This document shows, piece after piece, positions 7,471-16,914 of a DNA stretch of 64,000 nucleotides. Position 1 is the stretch's first letter. Each line of letters starts with the position of its first letter. The stretch comes from Duganella radicis. GTDB lineage: Bacteria > Pseudomonadota > Gammaproteobacteria > Burkholderiales > Burkholderiaceae_D. The notes under the pieces were generated by a model. That model ran no database searches and was not told where the DNA came from. It saw only the letters and a list, made by a program, of their open reading frames with translations. The stretch covers positions 1 to 64,000 of the forward strand of contig NZ_WNKY01000025.1 of NCBI RefSeq assembly GCF_009720825.1, read 5' to 3'. Made by a program: the position numbers and the translations under genes.

Positions 7471-9429
7471 TCATGCTTGATACGACCACATGACGTTCGG
7501 CCGTATCAGGTGGCTGTTGCCGACTCGCCGAGTATAGCCGACGCGGTCGAAGAACTCCAATATCTGTATGGCGCGCTTGCGTCCGAGACCGGTGGCGTCG
7601 CGGAACGCGGCGGCATCCGCCGCAGGCAGCGTCGCCACGATGCGCGCCAGTTCGTCGAGCCGCTGCGGATGATAAAACAAATCCTTCACCACCTGGTTCA
7701 ACTCTCCCGTTTTGGAGAGCTTGAGCAGCAGGCGCCGGACTTCGGCCTCCGACATATCGTGCTCGCGCATCAGGTCGCGCACCCATGGTGGATCGAAGCC
7801 GCCTGCCAGCAGGGAGGCCAGCAAGGGCGCGGCTTGCGCTTGTTCCTCGGCGCTGAGTTCCACGCTGTGGCTTGGCAGGTGCAGGCTGCGGCCGCGTTGT
7901 TTGGTGGCGCCTTCGCCGAGCAGCGTTTCTATCAGCCGGCTCCACAAGCGGTCTTCCATGTCGGGCGAGACGATGCGTTTCAGTCGCCAGAGTTCAGGGC
8001 CGGCGTCGTCAGGTGCGCGCTGGTGGAAGTCGGCCAGCGCGGCGAGGATGCGGGCTTGCAGCGATTGCACCTCGGCCTGCGCGATCAGCAGCGTGTCGCC
8101 GCCTTGCAGCGGGACTTCAACCGTGCCAGCCGGCGCGGCGATCCGCGCGGCCGGTAGCTGCGACAGGCGCACCAGCGCCGATGCGCGCAAACCGAGCGGC
8201 GCGCGCGCCAGCAGGGCGCTTACCTCGCCGTGACCGCCGCCGGCCATACGCGGCCCTGTGGCGCCATCGCTGGCGCCGCTGCCATGGCCGGCGTGGCCGA
8301 TGTAGTCGGCCAGCGCGTCGAGCCATGCGGTGCGGGTGGCGCTGCGGCGCTTGCGCGCGGGGCCGAAGGGATCGAGCACCACGCCGCCGCCGATAGTGGC
8401 GGTAGCCTGGGCATTGCGGATCACAAAGCGGTCGCCCGGCACGGCATGCACCGGTGCGTCCAGCACCAGTTGCACGCGGCCGGTGTGGCCCGGCGCCAGC
8501 ACTTCGTCATCGAGCATCACCACATTGGCCGTGTGATGCGCAGCGCCCAGATGCACGTGTACCGGCGACCATGGCTTGAGTGTGAGCCCGCAGTCCGGCG
8601 TCAGCGTCAGTGCCACGTCCACGCGCTGCGAGCATTCGGCCAGCGCCGGCGCCACCACCCATGTGCCGCGCGCGATATCGTCCTTGGCCGCGCCGCTTAC
8701 ATTGAGCGCCAGCCGCTGTCCTGCGCGTCCCATGTCGGCGGCGCGATTCTGCGCATGGATGCTGCGCACGCGCACTTGCTGCCCGCCGGGCGCCAGTTGC
8801 AGCATGTCGCCCACGCGTACGCTGCCCGCCAGCGCGGTGCCGGTGACGATCGTGCCTTGCCCCGCCAGCGTGAACACGCGGTCCACGCCCAGCCGGAACA
8901 GACGGTGTTCGTCGTTGGCCGGCAGTGTGGCGGCTATCTCGGCAAGATGGCGCAGCAGCGCCTTCACGCCGATGTCGCCTTCTTGCGTGGCGTTGGTGCG
9001 GAAGATTTGCGCGCCGGCGAAATCGGTGGGCGCGAGCAGGGCGTGGATCTCCTGTTCCAGCTGTTCCAGCCGGCTGGCGTCCACGCGGTCTATCTTGGTC
9101 AATGCTACCGCACCGCGCTTCACGCCCAGCAGGCGCAGGATGGCGAGATGCTCCAGCGTTTGCGGCATGACGCCGTCGTCGGCCGCGATCACCAGCAGCG
9201 CGGCGTCGATGCCGGTGACGCCGGCGGCCATGGTGCGGATAAATTTTTCGTGGCCCGGCACGTCGATCACGCCCAGAATGTCGTCGCCTAGCGGCGTGTA
9301 GGCGTAACCGAGTTCGATCGAGATGCCGCGCGCTTTCTCTTCTTTCAGGCGATCGGTGTCGACGCCGGTGAGGGCGCGTGTCAGCGTCGTCTTGCCATGG
9401 TCGATGTGTCCTGCGGTGCCGACGATCAT
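7471..9429 (-). CDS. selB: Selenocysteine-specific translation elongation factor SelB
   Basis: Encodes 652 residues. The N-terminal EF-Tu-like GTPase has G1 GHIDHGKTT at 7-15, an EEKARGISIELG effector region, G3 DVPGHEK and G4 TKID. Domains II and III follow, then C-terminal winged helices (from about residue 400) that bind the SECIS RNA. SelB carries Sec-tRNA to in-frame UGA codons marked by a SECIS. The start ATG (9429) overlaps the selA stop as TCAT on the plus strand, so translation is probably coupled. The longest frame extends far upstream inside selA and was rejected. Length fits the family (about 610-650). Confidence 0.96.
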   Translation of the reverse strand: MIVGTAGHIDHGKTTLTRALTGVDTDRLKEEKARGISIELGYAYTPLGDDILGVIDVPGHEKFIRTMAAGVTGIDAALLVIAADDGVMPQTLEHLAILRLLGVKRGAVALTKIDRVDASRLEQLEQEIHALLAPTDFAGAQIFRTNATQEGDIGVKALLRHLAEIAATLPANDEHRLFRLGVDRVFTLAGQGTIVTGTALAGSVRVGDMLQLAPGGQQVRVRSIHAQNRAADMGRAGQRLALNVSGAAKDDIARGTWVVAPALAECSQRVDVALTLTPDCGLTLKPWSPVHVHLGAAHHTANVVMLDDEVLAPGHTGRVQLVLDAPVHAVPGDRFVIRNAQATATIGGGVVLDPFGPARKRRSATRTAWLDALADYIGHAGHGSGASDGATGPRMAGGGHGEVSALLARAPLGLRASALVRLSQLPAARIAAPAGTVEVPLQGGDTLLIAQAEVQSLQARILAALADFHQRAPDDAGPELWRLKRIVSPDMEDRLWSRLIETLLGEGATKQRGRSLHLPSHSVELSAEEQAQAAPLLASLLAGGFDPPWVRDLMREHDMSEAEVRRLLLKLSKTGELNQVVKDLFYHPQRLDELARIVATLPAADAAAFRDATGLGRKRAIQILEFFDRVGYTRRVGNSHLIRPNVMWSYQA

Positions 9430-11087
9430 GCTGTGAGCAGGCGCAGTTGTTCGATGAAGCGTTGTTGCTGGTGCGCTTGCAGACAGCGCAGGTCCAGCCA
9501 CAGGGCGTCTTGCGCCACGCGACCGATCACCGGCAGCGGCAAGGCGCGCAGACGTTGTTCCAGCACGCCCAGTGCGTTGCTGATGCGACCTGTGGCGGCT
9601 GGGCGCACCACCAGCCCGTAGCTGGGCAACTGGTCCACTGGCAGCGCACCGCTGCCAATTTGGCTGGTCATCGCCTCGCCGGTGACTTCGTAATTGGCGC
9701 TCAGCGCGGCTTGCAGCAGCGGCAGGATGGCTTGCGCTTGCGCGCGCATTTCGGCGGCGGGGCGGGTCAGCAGCTTGAGGGTGGTCAGGCGTTCTGGCAG
9801 CAGGTCCGGTGCGCGGTAGAGCGCGAGGACTGGCTCCAGCGCGGCCAGCGTCAGTTTGCCGACGCGCAGGGCGCGCTTGAGTGGATTCTTTTTGATCTGC
9901 GCGATCAGGTCTTTGCGGCCGACGATGATGCCGCATTGCGGGCCGCCCAACAGCTTGTCGCCGCTGAAGGTGACCAGATCGGCGCCGCCTTCGATGGTCT
10001 CGCGCACGGTGGTTTCGTGCGGCAGGCCGTATTGTTCAAGGTCGACCAGCGTGCCGCTGCCCAGGTCCACCGCCAGCGGGATGTTGTGCTTCTTCGCCAG
10101 CGGCGACAGTTCATCCAGCTCTATGCTCTTGGTGAAGCCGGTGATGGCGTAGTTGCTGGTGTGGACCTTCATCATCAGCGCGGTTTGCGGGCCGGCGGCT
10201 TCGTCGTAATCTTTCAGATGCGTGCGGTTGGTGGCGCCGACTTCGCGCAGCACCGCGCCGGCGCGGGTCATCACGTCCGGGATGCGGAAGGCGCCGCCGA
10301 TTTCCACCAGTTCGCCGCGCGAGACGATCACCTCTTTGTTCAGGGCCACGGTGTTCAGCATCAGCAGCACGGCGGCGGCGTTGTTGTTGACGATGGTGGC
10401 GGCTTCGGCACCGGTCAGTTCCAGCAGCAGTTCTTCGATCAGGTTATCGCGGTCGCCGCGTTTGCCGGTGTCGATGTCCCATTCGAGGTTCATCGGCCAG
10501 CGCATGGCGTCCACCACGGCTTGCACCGCGCTGTCGGGCAGCAGGGCGCGGCCCAGGTTGGTGTGCAGGACGGTGCCGCTCAGATTGAAGACGGGACGCA
10601 GCGGGGAGGTGTTTTGTTCCTTCATGCGCGCGGACAACATGACCAGCAACGATGGGATGCTGGTGTCGGGCGCCGCTGCGGAAGCCAGCGTGGCTGCCGC
10701 CGTGTCGCTGCCGTCGCGGGCGGCCAGCAGCATGGCGCGCAATTCGGCCAGCAGCGCGCGGGCGGCTTCCAGCGTCTGCATGCGGCCATATTCCGCGATC
10801 AGCGCCTCGCAGCCGGTGTCCGACAGGATCAGGTGGACGGCCGGCAGGCGGATCGCGCCTTCGGCCCCGTGCGTGGCCCTGGGCGCCGTCACTGCTGCCC
10901 CGGCGCCCGCAACTGGGGGCCCGGCACTCGCTGCTACGGCCCCGGCGCTCACCGCAGCGGCGCCCGCATCCGCCGCTGCGTCGGCCGTGCTGCCTGCTGC
11001 GTCATGGCTCGGTCGCGCGTCGGCGCCCGTGGTGCCCAAGGGCGCGGCGGTGCGGTCGGTCGCGTTGGGGGCTGGTGGCTTGCTCAT
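9426..11087 (-). CDS. selA: L-seryl-tRNA(Sec) selenium transferase SelA
   Basis: Encodes 553 residues from ATG 11087, which overlaps the fdhE stop by four bases. SelA is the PLP-dependent decamer that converts Ser-tRNA(Sec) to Sec-tRNA(Sec) with selenophosphate. The core is very well conserved (RPVFNLSGTVLHTNLGRA, VNNNAAAVLLML, SRGELVEIGGAFRIPDVM), with the PLP lysine in FSGDKLLGGP near residue 378. The protein is about 90 residues longer than E. coli SelA because of an Ala/Gly-rich low-complexity stretch at about residues 12-75, before the normal N-terminal domain (LPAVHLILSDTG). No better internal start was found. It sits between fdhE and selB in the operon. Confidence 0.96.
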   Translation of the reverse strand: MSKPPAPNATDRTAAPLGTTGADARPSHDAAGSTADAAADAGAAAVSAGAVAASAGPPVAGAGAAVTAPRATHGAEGAIRLPAVHLILSDTGCEALIAEYGRMQTLEAARALLAELRAMLLAARDGSDTAAATLASAAAPDTSIPSLLVMLSARMKEQNTSPLRPVFNLSGTVLHTNLGRALLPDSAVQAVVDAMRWPMNLEWDIDTGKRGDRDNLIEELLLELTGAEAATIVNNNAAAVLLMLNTVALNKEVIVSRGELVEIGGAFRIPDVMTRAGAVLREVGATNRTHLKDYDEAAGPQTALMMKVHTSNYAITGFTKSIELDELSPLAKKHNIPLAVDLGSGTLVDLEQYGLPHETTVRETIEGGADLVTFSGDKLLGGPQCGIIVGRKDLIAQIKKNPLKRALRVGKLTLAALEPVLALYRAPDLLPERLTTLKLLTRPAAEMRAQAQAILPLLQAALSANYEVTGEAMTSQIGSGALPVDQLPSYGLVVRPAATGRISNALGVLEQRLRALPLPVIGRVAQDALWLDLRCLQAHQQQRFIEQLRLLTA

Positions 11088-12067
11088 TCCGCGTTGAACC
11101 ACAGCAGAGGGTTGCCGCTGGCGCGGGCGTAGCCGGCTTCGCCGACCAGCAGGTCGAGGGCCAGGCTGGCGAGATCGTCGGCCAGCGGGTCGACGTAGAA
11201 GTCGTGCTCCTGGTTGAAGATCTTGCGGTAGGTATGGCATTCGTCGCAGGTCTCCGCGCGCGCCACCTTGCTTGGATCGTTGGCCTTGTTCTCGGCCTCC
11301 AGCTCCTGATCGATGCTCTGGTAAGCCACTTTTGCCGTGCCCTCGCAGCACGAGCACTTCACCCGCACCATGTGCCACTCGCTGGAGCAGCAGCTGCACT
11401 GCAAATAGCGGTAGCCCTGCGACTGCCCGCCAATCCGGATCACACTGGCCACCGGATGCGCGCCGCACACCGGGCACAGAGTATTGGTCACCAGCGGCTG
11501 CACGCTGCGCCCATCCAGCTGACTGGCGCGCATAGTCCACATCACCTGTATAGCCGCAGCCACAAATGGCGCATGCAGCGGATGCACGCCCTCCGTCAGC
11601 TCGGCCAGCACCGCATCGGCGCAGCCTTCCAGCTGCGCGGTGTCAAGCGCGCGCAACTCGGCCAGCACCGCCGCCAATTGCGGCTGGCCGGCGGCCAGCG
11701 CGTCCAGTTGATCGAGAATGGCATCGAACACGCGACGCCACATAGCCGGGCGCTGACCGCTGACCGGCAATGGCGGCATGTGGTGATCGATGGCCAGTTG
11801 TATGGTGGCCGCATCCGGCATGGCAAAGGTGTCGGCCGGCAGCGAGCGGATCGCCGTCGCCTGCGCATCCACCAGCGCCGCCATCATATTCAGATAACCG
11901 GCCAGCGTCTCGCCAACCGGTATGCCCTTGATTTGATTATTTGCCAACTGCCGCAAGCGCGCCGCGCGCGCAGTGAATAGGCTGCGCGCTTCCGGCAGCA
12001 GCAGGCGAGGGATGGCGGTGTGATCAAGCGTCTCGATCTCACCAGGTTCTAACAAGCGTTGTACCAA
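11084..12067 (-). CDS. fdhE: Formate dehydrogenase accessory protein FdhE
   Basis: Encodes 327 residues from a TTG at 12067, chosen because GGAG lies six bases upstream and the protein then begins VQRLLEPGEIETLDH. The open frame extends 14 codons further to another TTG at 12109 without a clear ribosome-binding site. FdhE is a rubredoxin-like cytoplasmic protein needed for maturation or redox quality control of respiratory formate dehydrogenases. It shows the family's paired CxxC motifs: CPVCGAHP, CSCCSSEW, CSCCEG and CDECHTY. Its end overlaps the selA start (ATGA), consistent with operon coupling. Confidence 0.93.
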   Translation of the reverse strand: MVQRLLEPGEIETLDHTAIPRLLLPEARSLFTARAARLRQLANNQIKGIPVGETLAGYLNMMAALVDAQATAIRSLPADTFAMPDAATIQLAIDHHMPPLPVSGQRPAMWRRVFDAILDQLDALAAGQPQLAAVLAELRALDTAQLEGCADAVLAELTEGVHPLHAPFVAAAIQVMWTMRASQLDGRSVQPLVTNTLCPVCGAHPVASVIRIGGQSQGYRYLQCSCCSSEWHMVRVKCSCCEGTAKVAYQSIDQELEAENKANDPSKVARAETCDECHTYRKIFNQEHDFYVDPLADDLASLALDLLVGEAGYARASGNPLLWFNAE

Positions 12068-12124
12068 AAAAAACTCCAATAAACAGGTTACGGATGGCTC
12101 TTGGCGCAAAGAGCCATTCTAAAC

Positions 12125-12778
12125 CTAGTCGCGGCTCTTGCGAACCACTTCCTCAAACCAGTGCGGATGGTGCTTGCGCGCCCACCCGTAAGTGACCGTG
12201 CCGCGTACCATGGCGCCTATCGAGCCCTTGATCCAGAACGCCGCGTAAATGTGCACGATGATCGAGCAAATCAGCACAAAAGCGCTGAACGCATGCAGCA
12301 AAGCCGCCAGCCGCACGATCTCGATCGGGAAGTAGAATGCAAAGTACGCGCGCCAGATCACAATGCCGGACAACAGCAGCCCGCACATCGAGGCGATCAG
12401 CACGAAGAACAAGATCTTCTGCCCGGCGTTGTACATGCCGATCTTCGGGAGCTTGTCCTCACGGTTGTTGAGCACATCGTCCATCTGGCGCAGCCACTGC
12501 TTGTCCGCCGCGTCCATGCGGTTGTGGTGCCAGAAGCGCAGCACCAGAATCGCAAACGACACGAACATCACCAGCCCGATAAACGGATGCAGGATGCGGG
12601 TCCACTGGCCGCCGCCCAGGAACACGGCCATCCACGACGTCGCCGGGTGGAACATGGCCAGTCCGGAGACTGCCAGCAGAATGAAGCAGATCGCCGTGAT
12701 CCAGTGATTGCTGCGCTCATTTTTGGTGTAGCGCTGGATCAGCGGATTGCCGTCTTTATCACGGTTGGGTGAGCTCAT
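12125..12778 (-). CDS. fdhI: Formate dehydrogenase cytochrome b556 (gamma) subunit
   Basis: Encodes 217 residues, the same length as E. coli FdnI. Four membrane helices are visible (about 26-44, 65-82, 120-140, 160-182). Conserved histidines in RSNHWITA, RILHPFIG, LLHAFSAF and IVHIYAAFW fit the two haem b sites and the quinone site of the FdnI/FdoI family. The subunit anchors the alpha-beta dimer in the inner membrane and passes electrons to quinone. Its start ATG overlaps the fdhB stop by four bases. The symbol follows the family; fdoI or fdnI would be equivalent. Confidence 0.95.
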   Translation of the reverse strand: MSSPNRDKDGNPLIQRYTKNERSNHWITAICFILLAVSGLAMFHPATSWMAVFLGGGQWTRILHPFIGLVMFVSFAILVLRFWHHNRMDAADKQWLRQMDDVLNNREDKLPKIGMYNAGQKILFFVLIASMCGLLLSGIVIWRAYFAFYFPIEIVRLAALLHAFSAFVLICSIIVHIYAAFWIKGSIGAMVRGTVTYGWARKHHPHWFEEVVRKSRD

Positions 12779-13689
12779 GGTGCTTCCTCCCTGATACGTT
12801 TGGCTTCCGCCAGTGCCTCTGCTTCCTCGTCTTTCGATACCTCATTCGGACCCACGCGCGAGTAGTGGAACCAGCCCGCCAGCGCCGTGATGGCCATGCC
12901 GGCCAGCGCCAAGGGCTTGGTCAAGCCCTTCCACAGACCCACGGTAGCGCTGATGCTCGGGTCTTTTTTCAGACCGTGGTACAGCGTGGGCTGGTCCGCA
13001 TGGTGCAGCACATACATGACGTGCGTGCCTCCCACGCCGGCCGGATCGTACAAGCCAGCCTGCTCAAAGCCGCGCGACTTCAGATCCGTGATGCGCTCGT
13101 CCGCATGCTCCTTCATGTCCTCCTTGGTGCCGAACATGATGGCGCCGGTCGGGCAGGTCTTCACACACGCAGGTTCCTGGCCGACGGCCACGCGGTCCGA
13201 GCACAAAGTGCATTTGTAGGCGCGGCTGTCCTGCTTGGAAATGCGCGGCACATCGAACGGGCAGCCGGCCACGCAGTAGCCGCAGCCGATGCAGTTCTCC
13301 TGATGGAAATCCACAATGCCGTTCGTATACTGCACGATGGCGCCCGGCGAAGGGCAGGCTTTCAGACAGCCCGGGTCCTCGCAGTGCATGCAGCCGTCCT
13401 TGCGGATCAGCCATTCCAGATCGCCTTTCGGATTCTCGTATTCCGAGAAGCGCATGACGGTCCACGATTGCGGCGTCAGGTCCAAAGGATTGTCGTAGAC
13501 GCCGGTGGTTTCACCCACCTCGTCGCGCAGGTCGTTCCACTCCATGCAGGCCGTCTGGCAAGCCTTGCAGCCGATGCACTTGGAAACGTCGATCAGCTTG
13601 GCGACAGTGCCAGTCACCGGTGTGCGAGCCACCGGCATTTGCACCGTCGTCGCCGACATGCGCTTGATATCAAGTGATTGTAATGCCAT
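12775..13689 (-). CDS. fdhB: Formate dehydrogenase iron-sulfur (beta) subunit
   Basis: Encodes 304 residues with GGAGGAG upstream of ATG 13689. Four [4Fe-4S] cysteine clusters are visible: CIGCKACQTAC, CMHCEDPGCLKAC, CIGCGYCVAGCPFDVP, and CTLCSDR with CVKTCPTGAI. A single C-terminal membrane helix (about residues 258-276, PLALAGMAITALAGWF) anchors it, as in FdnH/FdoH. It relays electrons from the molybdenum subunit to the cytochrome b subunit. It lies 18 bases after fdhA and overlaps fdhI by four bases. Confidence 0.96.
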   Translation of the reverse strand: MALQSLDIKRMSATTVQMPVARTPVTGTVAKLIDVSKCIGCKACQTACMEWNDLRDEVGETTGVYDNPLDLTPQSWTVMRFSEYENPKGDLEWLIRKDGCMHCEDPGCLKACPSPGAIVQYTNGIVDFHQENCIGCGYCVAGCPFDVPRISKQDSRAYKCTLCSDRVAVGQEPACVKTCPTGAIMFGTKEDMKEHADERITDLKSRGFEQAGLYDPAGVGGTHVMYVLHHADQPTLYHGLKKDPSISATVGLWKGLTKPLALAGMAITALAGWFHYSRVGPNEVSKDEEAEALAEAKRIREEAP

Positions 13690-13707
13690 GTTTATCTCCT
13701 CCGGCCG

Positions 13708-16700
13708 TTAAGCTTTTTCCACTTTCACCAGGAATGACTTCGATTCCGGTGTCTGTGAATTGCCGTCGCCGACAACTGGCGTCAGCGTGTTAACCAGGTA
13801 GCCCGGTTTAGTGAGCCCCTTGAAGCCAAAGTTGATCGGCAGGCCGACGTGGTGCATCGGTTTGCCATCGATGGTCAACTGCTTGATACGCTTGGTCACC
13901 ACCGCTTTCGCGATGATGTAGCCGCGTCCCGATGTCACCTTCACGCGGTCGCCATGCACCACGCCGATCTCCTTGGCCAGCGCATCGCCGATTTCGACGA
14001 ATTGCTCCGGCTGGATAATCGAGTTGAGTCGCGCGTGCTTGGTCCAGAAGTGGAAGTGCTCCGTCAGGCGGTAACTGGTCGCCGCATGCGGGAACTGATC
14101 CTTCTTGCCCAACTTCTTGCGGTCGTTCGGGAACATCCGCGCTGCCGGGTTGTTGAAGGCTTTCGGATTGTTCGGATGCAGCGGGTTATGTCCGATCGGC
14201 GATTCGAACGGCTCGTAGTGCTCGGGGAACGGTCCCTCCGCCATCGAGTCGCGCGAGAAGAAGCGCGCCACGCCTTCGGCCAGCATGATGAATGGACCCA
14301 TGCCGTTTTCAGGCGGTTCATCCACTTTGAAGTCCGGCACGTCGTAGCCGCCCCAAGCGGTGCCGTTCCACGACACCAGCTTGCGCGTTGGGTCCCACGG
14401 TTTGCCTTTCGGGTCGCAGGAAGCGCGGTTGTACAGCACGCGGCGATTGGCCGGCCAGGCCCACGCCCAGTTCAGCGTCTGGCCGATGCCGGATGGGTCG
14501 CTGTTGTCACGGCGGCCCATCTGGTTGCCCGCGGCGGTCCAGGAGCCGGCGAAGATCCAGCAGCCGCAAGCTGTGCTGCCATCATCCTTCAATTGCGCGA
14601 AGCCCGCCAACTGCTCGTTCTTCTTCAGGATAACTTTGGTCGGATCTTTCGGATCGGTGATCTCTTTCAGCGCCTTGCCGTTGTACTCCATCGCCAGTTC
14701 TTCCGGGCTAGGGAAGGCCGGGTTGGCGTAGTTCCAGGTCAGGTTCAGAATCGGATCGGGGAACTTGCCGCCGTCGGTCTGGTAAGCCTTCTTCATGCGC
14801 AGGAACAGGCCCGCCATGATTTCCAGGTCGCTGCGCGACTGGCCCGGACCTTCGGCGCCTTGCCAGTGCCATTGCAGCACGCGCGAGGAGCTGACCAGCG
14901 AGCCGCGTTCCTCGGCGAAGCAGGTGGTCGGCAGGCTGAATACCTCGGTCTGAACTTGCGCCGGGTCGACTTTGTGGAAGTCGCCGTGCGGTTTCCAGAA
15001 CTCCGATGTCTCGGTCTGCAACGGGTCCATGATCACCAGCCACTTCAGCTTGGACAGCGCGTCCGTGGTCTTCTGCTTGTCCGGTGCCGACGCCAGGATG
15101 TTGAAGCCCTGGCAGATATAGCCGGTCATCTTCCCCTGAATCATCAGTTCGAACGCCTGCATCATGTCGTACGGCTTATCCAGCTTGGGCAGATAGTCGA
15201 AGGCGTAGTTGTTTTCCTCGGTCGCGGCGTCGCCCCACCAGGCCTTCATGAAGGAGACCAGGAATTTCTTGGCGTTGCTGTAGTAGCTGAGCTGATTCGG
15301 CCGCAAAGGCTTCAGCGCGCGCTTGGCCACGTACGCATCCCACTCCTGTTCCGCCTCGCTTGGCAGCGACAGATAACCTGGCAGCATATTGGTCAGCAGG
15401 CCAAGGTCGGTCAGCCCCTGGATGTTGGAGTGGCCGCGCAGCGCGTTCATGCCGCCGCCGGCGATACCCATATTCCCGAGCAGGAGCTGCACCATGGCGC
15501 CGGTGCGCAGCGTTTCCGCGCCGGTCGAGTGCTGGGTCCAGCCCAGTGCATACAGAATGGTCGCGGCGCGTCCCGGCACCGCGGTCGATGCCAGCAGCTC
15601 TGCCACGTGATGGAATTTTTCCGGCGGCACGCCGCAGGCTTTCTCCACCATCTCCGCCGTGTAGCGCGCGTAGTGCTTCTTCATCAGCTGGTACACGCAG
15701 CGCGGGTGTTCGAGCGTCGGATCGATCTTGGCAAAGCCGTCGTCGCCGATCTCGTAGTTCCAGCTGCTCTTGTCGGTGTACTTGTTCTTCTCGTCGTCCC
15801 AGCCGGAATACAGCCCGTCGTTAAAGGCGAAATCCTCGCGCACGATGAACGGCATGTCCGTGTAATTGCGGACGTAGTCGTGCTGGATTTTGTCGTTGGT
15901 GAGCAGGTAGTTGATGATACCGCCCAGGAAAACGATGTCCGCACCGGTACGGGTAGGGACGTAATAGTCCGCCACCGAAGCGGTTCGGGTAAAGCGCGGA
16001 TCGACCACAATCAGCTTGGCGCCGCGATGCGCCTTGGCTTCAGTGACCCATTTAAACCCGCAAGGGTGTGCTTCCGCCGCGTTGCCGCCCATGACCAGGA
16101 TGACATCCGCATTCTTGATGTCGACCCAGTGATTCGTCATCGCACCACGTCCAAATGTCGAGGCAAGACCTGCCACCGTTGGACCGTGTCATACGCGTGC
16201 TTGATTGTCGAATGGGAGCATGCCGGTGGCACGCATCGCTTTATGGGTTAAGTAGCCTACTTCATTGGTACTGGCCGATGCGCACAGCATGCCAGTGGTG
16301 GTCCAGCGGTTGACGGTTTTGCCGTCTTCGGTTTTCTCGATGAAGTTGGCGTCACGGTCCGCCTTCATCAATTTGGCGATGCGGTTGAGCGCTTCATCCC
16401 ACGACATCGGCGACCATTCGGTCGCACCCGGCGCGCGGTACTGCGGCGCGAGCAGGCGGTTCGGCGAGTGGATGAAGTCAATCAGGCTGGCGCCTTTGGG
16501 ACACAGGGTGCCGCGGTTGACCGGGTGGTCGGCGTCGCCTTCGATGTGGATGATGCTGGCCGAGGCGTTCTTCGCGCCGTCGCCCAAACCGTACATCAGG
16601 AGGCCGCAACCGACGGAGCAGTAGGGGCAGGTGTTGCGGGTTTCGGTGCTGCGCGCCAGCTTGTATTGCCGGACTTCGGCCAGGGCCGTCGCCGGTGCAA

Positions 16701-16779
16701 AGCCGAGGAGCGCGATGCTCGAACCCGCGATGGTCGCGCCGGTCACCCGAAGGAACTGGCGTCGTGACATCTGGTTCAT
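13708..16779 (-). CDS. fdhA: Formate dehydrogenase major subunit (selenoprotein, molybdopterin)
   Basis: Encodes 1023 residues when the in-frame TGA at 16191-16189 is read as selenocysteine (residue 197; E. coli FdnG has Sec196). The sequence around it (NQARV-Sec-HGPTV, then FGRGAMTNHW) matches FdnG/FdoG. ATG 16779 has GAGAGGA upstream and starts a twin-arginine signal (SRRQFLRVTG), so the enzyme is exported folded to the periplasmic side. CPYCSVGCG begins a [4Fe-4S] site, followed by the bis-MGD domains. It oxidises formate to CO2. A conventional gene finder would split it at the TGA into a 212-codon piece and an 822-codon piece. First gene of the operon with fdhB, fdhI, fdhE, selA and selB. 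Confidence 0.96.
16162..16191 (-). promoter_or_regulatory. Bacterial SECIS element for fdhA selenocysteine insertion
   Basis: Just after the TGA codon (16191-16189), the mRNA holds GGCAGGUCUUGCC at 16174-16162. This forms a 4-bp stem with a GGUCU apical loop. E. coli fdhF has GCAGGUCUGC at the same distance (15 bases from UGA to the GCAGGUCU core). The loop guanines and bulged U are the features SelB binds. The lower stem extends toward the UGA. Confidence 0.85.
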
Positions 16780-16914
16780 GGTGTCCTCTCTTTTTGTCTG
16801 GTGACTTTCCGAGTTTAGCACCTGCAACTAGCGATTCGCGAGCGTAGATTTGTATTAATTGTTGCTATTCGGCCAGAAACGCCTTTTGGTATAGAGCATT
16901 TGATAATGTTGGTT

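Noticed and set aside
10860..11000. Possible direct-repeat array in the GC-rich part of selA
   Set aside because: The repeats are short, imperfect and in frame with an Ala/Gly-rich coding tract; there are no CRISPR-like spacers.
13849..16251. An 800-codon open frame antisense to fdhA
   Set aside because: It covers the conserved formate dehydrogenase and spans its UGA region by chance.
13708..16827. fdhA as a frameshifted or stop-interrupted pseudogene
   Set aside because: The only interruption is a UGA at the conserved Sec position followed by a SECIS, in the same operon as selA, selB and tRNA-Sec.
16815..16835. GTTTAG-N9-CTAGCG upstream of fdhA as a fourth copy of the palindrome
   Set aside because: Only one arm fits and there is no TTGAC box at the expected 23-24 bp distance.
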